NCBI GenBank assembly: GCA_025526995.1
Contig: JAHLKG010000016.1
Span: 558,001-622,000, forward strand
From: Powellomyces hirtus
Lineage: Eukaryota; Chytridiomycota; Chytridiomycetes; Spizellomycetales; Powellomycetaceae
Reading direction: 5' to 3'
Length of the DNA: 64,000 bases
Program-made: the position numbers and the translations under genes
Shown: piece after piece, positions 1 to 7,455 of the stretch
Numbering within the stretch: position 1 is the first letter of the stretch
Layout of the letters: every line of letters starts with the position of its first letter
Notes under the pieces: generated by a model
Databases searched by the model: none
Told to the model about the DNA's origin: nothing
What the model saw: the letters and a program-made list of their open reading frames with translations, nothing else

Positions 1-2601
1 AGAGTGGTACCTCACTTCAATGTGTTTGGTGCTGGCATGCAATGTCGGGTTCTTAGCAAGAGCAATGGCACCCTGGTTGTCCTCAAAGAGCATTGTGGGT
101 CCATCCTGCTTGAATCCGAGCTCCCCTGCAAGCAGACGAAGCCAAACAGCTTCCTTGGTGCACTGGGCTAGTGCCATGTACTCTGCTTCCGTGCTTGAAA
201 GAGCTATAGTGGTCTGCCGCTTGGATTGCCAGGTGATAGGCCCGTTGAACATGAAGATGAATCCAGTGGTTGATCTCCTTGTGTCCAAACATCCAGCATA
301 GTTGGAATCCGAGTATCCAACCAGCTTCCTAGGCTCAGAGACATTCTCTTTGCCTCCCAGAAGGATTCCAAGTTCGCTTGTGCCCTTCAGGTATCTGATG
401 ATCCGCTTGGCAGCACTCCAATGCTCCTTTCCAGGCTTTGCAAGGTACTTGGACACAATTCCAACTGCAGCAGCAATGTCAGGGTGTGTTCCTAGCATGG
501 CATAGATCAAACTGCCCACTGCATTCCTGTATGGCACAGAGTTCATCTCCAGCTCATCCGTCTCATTCTGAGGTGCCATGTTGTTTCTGAGGTGCAGTCC
601 ATGTTCCATAGGCGTGGCATGAACCTTGGCATCTCCCATGTTGAATTTCGAAACAACCTCTTCAACATACTTCTTCTGAGACAACCAGATGGTGCGGGTG
701 CTTCTGCTCCGTCTGATGTGAATCCCAAGGAAGTAATTCAGCTCTCCAAGGTCTGTCATCTCAAAAGCTCGCCTCAGCTCCTTCTTGACATCCCCCAGCT
801 GTTCCTTGCTTGATGAGGCCACAATGAGGTCGTCCACATAGATCAGAATGTACTCTGTTGTCCCATTCTGACTCCTGTAGTACATGCAAGGCTCTGCAGT
901 CGACTGCACAAAGCCCATAGACTTCAGTTTGTGGTCTATCTTGTGGTTGAAGCGCCTTGCTGATTGCTTGAGGCCGTAGAGGGGTCTCCCAAGCTTGCAG
1001 ACCCGTCCTGGATGCTTGGAATCCTCAAAGCCCTCCGGTTGGCGCATGTAGATCACATAGTCCAGATCCCCTTGCAAGAATGCTGTCTTCACGTCCATCT
1101 GATGTGCCTCCAAGTCGTCTGAGGCAATGATGGAGAACAGCAGTCTCATGGGACCAAACTTGGCAACAGGAGCAAACGTCTCCTGATAGTCCAATCCCTC
1201 TCTCTGAGAGAATCCCTTGGCAACAAGTCTTGCCTTGTATCTGTCAAGCTCTCCTGTGTCCTTCAGCTTTCGTTTGAAGACCCACTTGCATCCAATAGCT
1301 TTTCTGCCCGTTGGCAGATCCACAAGTTGCCATGTCCCATTCTTGGCAAGAGCATCCATCTCTTCCTGAGCAGCCTGACGCCATTGTGAAGCATCTGGCA
1401 TGGTCTGGCTCTCCTTGTAGCTTGTGGGCTCGTTTGAGACAAAGGAGACAGCATAGGCAACTGCAGCAACGTTTGCAGCGTTGCTTGAAGCCTTCCACCA
1501 CTGTCCTGGCGGCTTCCTGAGTCTTTTGGGGGTTGGAGAAGGCTCTGCAGCACTCTCATAGTCAGAGGACGGCTCAGGGGTCCGTTCCCTCATGTTCTCC
1601 TCTCCCTCTGACATGGCTGTGTCCTCAGAGTCGTCACTGACCTCCTGCAGCTCGTCACTGACATCCTGCAGCTTCATTTCAGGCCCAATTCCCACTTCCA
1701 GGCTCTCAGCAGGCACTTGGGGCGTCTGAGCAGACTGGAGGGATGGAATGAAGCTCTTCTCATCGAATTTGACACTTCTGGAGAGCAGGATCTTCTTAGT
1801 CTGTATGTCCATAAGCCGGTATTCCTTGCTGTGGGAGCTATACCCCAGCATGATGCACTTGACGGCAGCATCATCCAGCTTCTGGCGCTTGTTGGGTTGA
1901 ATGTAGGCATAGGCAATGCATCCAAACGTCCTCAAATGTCCCAGAGATGGTGGGATACCATGGAACATCTCATAAGGCGTCTTGGGGCATGCAAGAGTGG
2001 GAGATCTGGTCCTCAGATAGACTGCTGTCATGATTGCTTCTCCCCAGAAACGCTTGTCCAAGCCTGACTGCTTCAACAAACATCTCCCCATCTCCACAAG
2101 GGTACGGTTGGCTCGTTCAGCAACACCATTTTGCTGTGGAGTATTTACTGAACTCCTCTGATGCTGTGTGCCCTTCTCCTTGAAGTGGTCCCTTAGCAAG
2201 TTGCTCATGTACTCGCCTCCTGGGTCGGATCTGACAGCTTTGATCTGCTTTCCATGTAGGGGAACGACTGCTGCTTCCAGCTCCTGATAGTGCCTAGCAA
2301 CTTCTCCCTTGGTCTTCATAAGGCAAACATGGAAATATCTCGTCTTGTCATCAATGAATGTGACAAAATAGCGATATCCAGTGATTGTGGGTGGTCCAAC
2401 TGGTCCCCAGACATCTGTGTGGATCAATCTCAGCTTCTCTGATGCTCTGGAGGCCTGTGCCTTGGGGAATGGCGCTCTGCTTGCTTTGCTGAGTGCACAA
2501 GTGTCACAAATGCTCAAGCCCCACTGGTTTGAACGCCCTTGGCAAGCTTGGTGAGCCTTCCAATGTCTGCAACGTTCAAATGGCCGAGTCTCTGATGCCA
2601 T
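1..2601 (-). CDS. pol: A1 Pol: integrase, reverse transcriptase, RNase H (partial)
   Basis: The frame is open from 2601 to the window edge (867 codons) and aligns codon for codon with A2 27915-30818. The Ty1/copia order integrase then RT then RNase H is visible. The integrase has the zinc-binding ICDTC pair and the DDE triad in HTDVWGP, RSDPGGEY and NGVAERANRT. The RT has the YVDD catalytic box at 829-840. RNase H has the copia-type TEAEYMAL and TKHIEVRYH motifs. Relative to the Gag-protease frame it is shifted by -1 at about 2515-2520, as in A2 and A3. The methionine at 2601 is internal, so this part is presumably made only as a frameshift product. I saw no internal stop, but I checked mainly by comparison with A2. 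Confidence 0.85.
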   Translation of the reverse strand, partial: MASETRPFERCRHWKAHQACQGRSNQWGLSICDTCALSKASRAPFPKAQASRASEKLRLIHTDVWGPVGPPTITGYRYFVTFIDDKTRYFHVCLMKTKGEVARHYQELEAAVVPLHGKQIKAVRSDPGGEYMSNLLRDHFKEKGTQHQRSSVNTPQQNGVAERANRTLVEMGRCLLKQSGLDKRFWGEAIMTAVYLRTRSPTLACPKTPYEMFHGIPPSLGHLRTFGCIAYAYIQPNKRQKLDDAAVKCIMLGYSSHSKEYRLMDIQTKKILLSRSVKFDEKSFIPSLQSAQTPQVPAESLEVGIGPEMKLQDVSDELQEVSDDSEDTAMSEGEENMRERTPEPSSDYESAAEPSPTPKRLRKPPGQWWKASSNAANVAAVAYAVSFVSNEPTSYKESQTMPDASQWRQAAQEEMDALAKNGTWQLVDLPTGRKAIGCKWVFKRKLKDTGELDRYKARLVAKGFSQREGLDYQETFAPVAKFGPMRLLFSIIASDDLEAHQMDVKTAFLQGDLDYVIYMRQPEGFEDSKHPGRVCKLGRPLYGLKQSARRFNHKIDHKLKSMGFVQSTAEPCMYYRSQNGTTEYILIYVDDLIVASSSKEQLGDVKKELRRAFEMTDLGELNYFLGIHIRRSRSTRTIWLSQKKYVEEVVSKFNMGDAKVHATPMEHGLHLRNNMAPQNETDELEMNSVPYRNAVGSLIYAMLGTHPDIAAAVGIVSKYLAKPGKEHWSAAKRIIRYLKGTSELGILLGGKENVSEPRKLVGYSDSNYAGCLDTRRSTTGFIFMFNGPITWQSKRQTTIALSSTEAEYMALAQCTKEAVWLRLLAGELGFKQDGPTMLFEDNQGAIALAKNPTLHASTKHIEVRYHS

Positions 2602-3079
2602 AGGGACAAGTCCTGACTTGTTGTGTCCCTTCCAACATTGTGGGCAATCCCAGCATTTGCCTGCCCATGTGTTGTCTCGAATGTGTAGACAAATTGGTTC
2701 TCTTTGGCAAGGAAAGCCGTCCCATCCTTTGCAATGATCCGAGCAGCCTGTGGTCCCACTTCAAAACAAGCTCCAGCTTTGGCAAGGCGAGCCAGTGATA
2801 GGAGGTTCTTGGTCATCTTGGGGACGTGCCAGCAGTTCTGGATTTGCAGGGGCACTGTCTTCCTCTCTGTGTTGATCACCCATGTGTGAAGCGTTCCATG
2901 CCCCACAGCTTCCAATGTGTGATTGTCTGCCATCTCAATGGTGACAGGAGACATCTTCTCATAGTCCCCAAACAGCTCTCTGCGGCCAGTCATGTGCTGA
3001 GAGGCTCCTGAGTCCAAAATCCAAGTGTTGGATGTCAGGGATGGCATCTGAGTTCCAATGGTGGTGAAAGCAAAGCATC
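2514..3079 (-). pseudogene. A1 protease and GAG-pre-integrase segment, cut off from gag
   Basis: This is the C-terminal part of the Gag-protease frame. It contains the aspartic protease motif DSGASQHM and the GAG-pre-integrase zinc motif WHQRLGHL. The frame ends at TGA just after GVQTSGA, and integrase continues in the -1 frame. The upstream gag half is separated by the solo LTR at 3085-3584, so A1 cannot make an intact Gag-protease. It is closer to A3 than to A2 in the residues compared: MSPVTIEM and CWHVPKM are shared with A3, whereas A2 has MSPVAIEM and CWHTPKM. Confidence 0.85.
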
Positions 3080-3160
3080 CAGGCTGTTGGAATCTACCTG
3101 TGGGCGCCTCTGGGAGGACTTAGAGCACACGGGACATGTGGGAGGACATCCACTTGTGTC

Positions 3161-3210
3161 TAGAATGGTCCAGAATGGTCCAGAATGGTCTAGAACGATC
3201 CAGAATAGCT
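3161..3210 (+). promoter_or_regulatory. Five 10-bp direct repeats in A-LTR U3
   Basis: Consecutive decamers related to CAGAATGGTC, each containing AGAA, sit about 170 bp upstream of the TATA box. The spacing is one helical turn. This is the layout of a clustered activator site. GAA units resemble parts of a heat-shock element, but the inverted TTC partners are not regular, so the factor is unknown. The array occurs in every A LTR of the window. Confidence 0.45.
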
Positions 3211-3380
3211 GGAGAGGGCCTGGGAAGGCCTAGAACACGTCTGGAGCGCTGATAGAAGCGCCAAGAAAAGGCAAAAAGACACCCTGTGATTGGGAACAAT
3301 ACTAGGCCAGGGCAGGGCCGTCTTGGCCAAGCTAGGGCACAGTTAGATTGTCACTACACATGTACTATGATCCAAATTGT

Positions 3381-3389
3381 TATAAAAGG
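3381..3389 (+). promoter_or_regulatory. TATA box of A LTR
   Basis: TATAAAAGG, about 295 bp into the LTR and about 195 bp from its end. This is a sensible U3 promoter position. The same box is present in reverse at 10647-10655 and 19203-19211. Confidence 0.6.
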
Positions 3390-3589
3390 ACGCCCTCTGG
3401 GCATCCCCAACCAATATAATAACAGTCCAACACACTCTACTTGTCTAGTACACTCTGCCAAACACTACAGGCGACCTTCCCTACCTTGGGAAGCACCTTC
3501 AGACCCTCTGCAAGTCTTGACAACAACCTAGCAACCTATCTGGTATGCTGAGTTCCTGTTTGTAGATGTCAAGACGTCTCAACACAGGC

Positions 3590-4410
3590 GTCTGTTGAGT
3601 CGAGTTGGCCTGGTTTAGGCCCTTCTTCTCGTCTGCTGCCCTCTTGTGGCATTCCTTCTTGATGTGGCCCTTCTTGTTGCAGTAGTGACAGACTGCCTCC
3701 TTCTTCCAATCTGGCTTTCCCCCAGCCTTGTTGGTCTTCTGAGCATTCCCTTTGGTGTCAGGTTGTGTGAAGAAGGCTTTTGCTGCCTTTCCAGAGTTCT
3801 TCTTTCCATCTGCACGCCTCATTTCCTCCTGCAACAGCCTGGATGTCACAAAAGCCAAGTCCAGCTTCTCACTGGTCGACTCCAGAGTCATCACAAGGGT
3901 GTCAAAGGCTTCTGGAAGGGAAGAGAGCAAGGAGAACACATGGTCCTCCTCAGAAACGGGAGCTCCGATGGCTGCAAGTTCCTGGGTCATCCCCTTGATC
4001 TTGTTGATGTGGATGGTCATGGAATCAGTTGGGTCCATTGTCACAGTGAGGAACCGACGTCTCAGGAAGTGTCTGTTGGCAACCCCCTTCTTCTCATGCA
4101 CCTCCCTCAGCTTTTCCCATGCTTCAAGGGCGGATTCGGCCTCATGAACATGCATCAATTGCTCATCATTCAAAGACATGATCAGCAGAGCCAGAGCTCT
4201 CTCATCTCGACGTATCCAGTCGTCTGATGCTGTGTTGGTGGCCTTGGCAGTTCCAGAGCCGTCCTTGATGTCAATGGCATCCCAAAGTCCCTTCTCAATC
4301 GACAGCATCTTCATTTTCAACTTCCAAAGGTGAAAGTTCTCCCCAGTGAACCTCTCAATGGACACTCGGATGTCAGAGTCGCCAGCCATCTTGTGGAAAG
4401 AGTGTGGCAA
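3590..4410 (-). pseudogene. gag: A1 Gag (UBN2/copia type) with zinc knuckle, truncated
   Basis: N-terminal half of the A1 polyprotein, starting at the methionine at 4410 and nearly identical to A2 Gag. It has the copia-type Gag fold signature (FTGENFHLWKLKMKML, EAWEKLREVHEKK, LLSSLPEAFDTL). A basic linker follows, then a CX2CX4HX4C zinc knuckle (CHYCNKKGHIKKEC) that would act in RNA packaging as nucleocapsid. The solo LTR interrupts the frame at 3584, after which it runs on out of phase to 3499 inside the LTR. The only differences from A2 that I noticed are single residues such as MLSIEK against MLLIEK. Confidence 0.88.
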
Positions 4411-4653
4411 AATGGGATAGTCCCGGTGTTCAACCGCAAGTGGTCAGAACCTGCTCCAGAAAATCCACTCCAGTCCAGTCCAGTCCAGACAATAGCTCGT
4501 TTGATGGTCAGACGCAGGTGTCCTATGCCTGCTATCTAGGCTTCTCGAGTGCTCAAACAGTTCTCGAAGTCCTCAGCAGTACCAGTGATAGGCACAGTGA
4601 CGTGTTTCCCAGATAGGGATAGAGGTGGAGTCAGTAATGTTCAGACAGCTGTG
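4411..4653 (-). other. A1 5' leader between PBS and gag
   Basis: 243 bases of untranslated leader. It contains a short TCCAG microsatellite near 4465-4490. I see no coding signal. The A2 equivalent is 32123-32365. Confidence 0.7.
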
Positions 4654-4668
4654 TCAGGGCTCATAACC
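4654..4668 (-). other. A1 primer-binding site, half initiator tRNA-Met type
   Basis: On the minus strand GGTTATGAGCCCTGA follows the LTR directly. It is complementary to the anticodon stem-loop of initiator tRNA-Met (CAGGGCUCAUAACC), not to a tRNA 3' end. Drosophila copia and yeast Ty5 use such a half-tRNA primer. Confidence 0.85.
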
Positions 4669-4725
4669 TGTTAAGACGTCTTGACGTCTACAAACAGGAA
4701 CTCAGCATACCAGAGAGGTTGCTAG
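4669..4725 (-). repeat. A1 5' LTR, inner 57 bp
   Basis: First piece (plus-strand order) of the 5' LTR. The end is TGTTAA here instead of TGTTGA. It stops at GCTAG, the target duplicated by C1. The remaining 443 bp resume at 10509. Confidence 0.9.
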
Positions 4726-5094
4726 TATTGGAATGTTGAGACTTGCGCACTCAACGTTTGGTCCTTACATTAGATCCTTACTTGGATTCTCCGACTAGAA
4801 CGCGTGACCACCATACCGGTAACGCTAAGAGCTGAATTGGATCACGTGTGATCACGTGATTGGAGAAAAAGTAGATTAGAACGCTCGAAGCGAGACATTA
4901 CCGATAAGACTTTAAGACAAAAAAAATACATTCACATACATTACATCTCCGTGCATCTGACAACGCTACATTGTCAACTGCATCACAGAAGAGCTCTGTA
5001 ATCCCCCCTTTACGAAGTATACTGGAGGCCACATCGAATTCGGCCAATCCTCTGCAATTCCGATAAAGTACTGGAAGTGCCGATATCTCCAATA
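4726..5094 (+). repeat. C1 5' LTR
   Basis: 369 bp, beginning TATTGGAATG and ending CTCCAATA. It contains a paired CACGTG palindrome at 4841-4860. It is closer to the C2 LTRs than to its own 3' LTR, which has an altered GAGACTGCCTTG stretch and a CATATG in place of the second CACGTG. Confidence 0.9.
4841..4860 (+). promoter_or_regulatory. Paired CACGTG palindrome (E-box pair) in C LTR
   Basis: ATCACGTG, TG, ATCACGTGAT. Two E-boxes lie one turn apart. C2 has the same pair in both LTRs, and a related pair occurs in the B LTRs. Fungal bHLH factors of the Cbf1/Pho4 class bind CACGTG, so the regulatory role is inferred. Confidence 0.4.
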
Positions 5095-5109
5095 GGTTAT
5101 GATCCCTGA
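5095..5109 (+). other. C1 primer-binding site, half initiator tRNA-Met type
   Basis: GGTTATGATCCCTGA directly after the LTR. It has one mismatch (ATC for AGC) to the anticodon-arm complement that is intact in C2 and C4. A 99-base leader without coding signal follows to the gag ATG at 5209. Confidence 0.8.
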
Positions 5110-5208
5110 GACCGGTCGAATTCGAATCATTCTCCCTTCGTAAAACCTGTAAACTACAAGTCTTCCGTCAAATTCAAGTGCCAAGAAAGTACCGAGCACA
5201 CCGTCAAG

Positions 5209-7455
5209 ATGCCTACTGCAAGATCTCCCATTCTAGGAGTGCAGACCCGCCAACAAGCCCGTCAAGCCACACGAGAAGCCCAACGGGGTCCTGACGCTGA
5301 AGAAGACGTTAATATCGATGCCTCAATCTACCATGATTCCCACGACGCAGATGCCGATGTGGATGAGATGAATCATGGAGAAATTCATGCAGACTCGGCG
5401 ATAGTACCGTCCGAAGTACCGACTGACTTTGTCATGCAAATTCTGCAGAGGTTCAAGATGGAAATCGACGAAAAGCTTGACCATCGGATGGACAGGTTGG
5501 AGAGGACTTTATTGACTAGTTCAAACCCTCTCGCTACATCAACTTCCCATCAACAACCCAAGAAGTACGAAAAGCCTCATATCGGTGGTCATTCTACGGC
5601 CGTTTCACCGATGAGAAGCCCAAAAGCGGGCCTTGAGTACCCTTTTCTACATCAACACATTACTCACGGCGAAGTTGAAGCCCCAGTTGCCCCTCACTTT
5701 TGTCCGTCTTCCCCAACGGAGAGCACAACAACTACGAGCAGCAGAAAGAGCAATGATCGAGACGCACAACGTACATCATTTGCATACTTCAAATCTGCGA
5801 TCGATGCAGTAACTACATTCGACGGGACGGGAAATCTCTCAAAACTCGCCGACTTCATCGATCAACTTACTCTAGTCTTTCGCCTAAAACCTGTATCTGA
5901 AGAAGAACAACTCTCATTCATCTTCACGAAGCTCTCTGGCGAAGCAAAACAATGGTATCGTAATCACCAGAAAGATGCCGAACAAGGGATGGTGGAGCCC
6001 ATCACGGATTGGGAATCCTTCAAGCCTCCCTTCCTCTCGCGTTACCAACCAAGCGATCACGAAGAAACTTTGCTCACTCAACTTGAAAGACTCCGACAAG
6101 GAAGTCATTCCATCTCGCAGTACAATACCTCATTCACGAAGATTACAAGTCAAATCCCCTTGAAGGTGCCGTTCAAAATCTACAAGTGGTTTTACCTTCG
6201 CGGAATGAATGAACATCATGCAGAGCTCGTCAGAACTCAAAGTTTCAAGGATCTCCATGGCCTCATGGCAGCTGCCAAGCGTCTGGATAACGGAAGTAAC
6301 AAGAGTAACCAAAACAACCGTTTCGCCAAGAAGAGCGAAAACATCGCGCTCGAAACCCAACCTTCAAAGAAAGACGGCTCAAGTCACAAGAAGACCGACG
6401 CGAAGAAGACCACAGACTCGAAGAAGAGACAGAACTTCCCCTGTTGGTTCTGCAATTTGAATGAACATACCCCATTCAATTGTCCCCTCAAAGCCAAGGC
6501 AGTCGAAGCCTTAAAACCCGCTGCTAATGCCAACATTGCAGAAGCACATAACGCCACTACATTGGCTTACCTGGATTCGGGCTGCTCACAGCACATGACG
6601 AATGACATTTCCATTCTCGAATCCTACGAAGAGCACTCAACGCGCGTCAGATTTGGAAACAACGCCTTTCTCGATGCCAAAGCGAAAGGGAACGCTATCT
6701 TGAAGCTTCCAGATGGAGATGTACCCCTCACAGATGTTCTCTACGTTCCGAAGCTCGCCAAGACTCTCATCTCGGTCTCCGCACTCGCCAAAGATGGAAA
6801 GAGAGTCACCTTTGAAGATGAAAGCGCTGTCATTCAAGACTGCAATGGCACTACGAACGACATCACCATACCTCTCGTTCGAGGAATGTATCACATCTCG
6901 CCAACTCCGATGGCTTTCGCTACTCAAACTCGCTCAAGGACACACGCGTCCAATGTACCGACACACGCGTCGAAAATTACATCTACCGAATTGACAAAAT
7001 GGACAAACGCATCCAATGTACCGACACACGCGTCCGATACATCGATTCAAGCACTCCACCTATCGACAGATGCTACCGGCATCACGGTCACGCGTTCTAC
7101 CCCGCTCCAAGCCACGACGGGGGGCCGGCCGCCCCTAATCGGGGCTGGTCGGCCCCATTGGGGAACGTCGGCCCCATACTCTCCAGTGAGGGGGCTGGCC
7201 GCCCCAATTTGGGGCTGGCCAGCCCCCCACTGGAGAGTGAGAGTTGTGGGTGCTGGGGTGGGGGGCCGGCCGCCCCAAAAGCATCGGATGATGCTGAGGA
7301 TGGTGCCCCCTCGGGGGCACCATCCGCCGATGGCGCCGCCGCCGCCGCCGCTGCTTCAGCGGCTTCTTCTGGGGCTTGTTCTGGTCCCTCTTTTCCAGTC
7401 AACGAAGGAACCCTCTGGCATCACCGATTGGGCCATCCTGGCACTCACATCATGA
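5209..7455 (+). CDS. gag: C1 Gag-protease
   Basis: Starts at ATG 5209 (MPTARSPILGVQ), which C2 and C5 share. Residues ~1-190 are polar and low in complexity. Residues ~190-380 resemble the Ty3/gypsy-type retrotransposon Gag domain (AKQWYRNH, WESFKPPFLSRY, GSHSISQYN) and not the copia UBN2 Gag seen in element A. A zinc knuckle CWFCNLNEHTPFNC lies at ~412-425. The protease motif DSGCSQHM is at ~456. Two NVPTHAS repeats follow, and then a GC-rich linker. Homology in this frame ends near 7115: a 1-base loss in a G run shifts it, so residues after about 635 are out of frame and the stop at 7455 is artefactual. Confidence 0.85.
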   Translation: MPTARSPILGVQTRQQARQATREAQRGPDAEEDVNIDASIYHDSHDADADVDEMNHGEIHADSAIVPSEVPTDFVMQILQRFKMEIDEKLDHRMDRLERTLLTSSNPLATSTSHQQPKKYEKPHIGGHSTAVSPMRSPKAGLEYPFLHQHITHGEVEAPVAPHFCPSSPTESTTTTSSRKSNDRDAQRTSFAYFKSAIDAVTTFDGTGNLSKLADFIDQLTLVFRLKPVSEEEQLSFIFTKLSGEAKQWYRNHQKDAEQGMVEPITDWESFKPPFLSRYQPSDHEETLLTQLERLRQGSHSISQYNTSFTKITSQIPLKVPFKIYKWFYLRGMNEHHAELVRTQSFKDLHGLMAAAKRLDNGSNKSNQNNRFAKKSENIALETQPSKKDGSSHKKTDAKKTTDSKKRQNFPCWFCNLNEHTPFNCPLKAKAVEALKPAANANIAEAHNATTLAYLDSGCSQHMTNDISILESYEEHSTRVRFGNNAFLDAKAKGNAILKLPDGDVPLTDVLYVPKLAKTLISVSALAKDGKRVTFEDESAVIQDCNGTTNDITIPLVRGMYHISPTPMAFATQTRSRTHASNVPTHASKITSTELTKWTNASNVPTHASDTSIQALHLSTDATGITVTRSTPLQATTGGRPPLIGAGRPHWGTSAPYSPVRGLAAPIWGWPAPHWRVRVVGAGVGGRPPQKHRMMLRMVPPRGHHPPMAPPPPPLLQRLLLGLVLVPLFQSTKEPSGITDWAILALTS

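Larger units (their letters stand above)
3085..3584 (+). repeat. Solo A-family LTR inserted in A1 polyprotein
   Basis: A 500-bp LTR, 5' TGTTGG to CTCAACA 3', flanked by the 5-bp duplication CAGGC (3080-3084 and 3585-3589). It lies opposite to A1. No internal A sequence is present, so it is a solo LTR left by LTR-LTR recombination. A TATA box lies at 3381-3389. Five 10-bp units occupy 3161-3210. In A1 sense the LTR is reversed between two GCCTG copies, and exactly the same LTR-GCCTGGATGC junction begins A3 at 38688/38689. Confidence 0.92.

Noticed and set aside
3499..3584. Extension of A1 gag below 3585
   Set aside because: It lies in the inserted solo LTR and is chance read-through.
7120..7455. 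Residues after about 635 of the C1 Gag-protease frame
   Set aside because: After the 1-base loss near 7118 the frame is out of phase with GAG-pre-integrase, which is read in the other frame.
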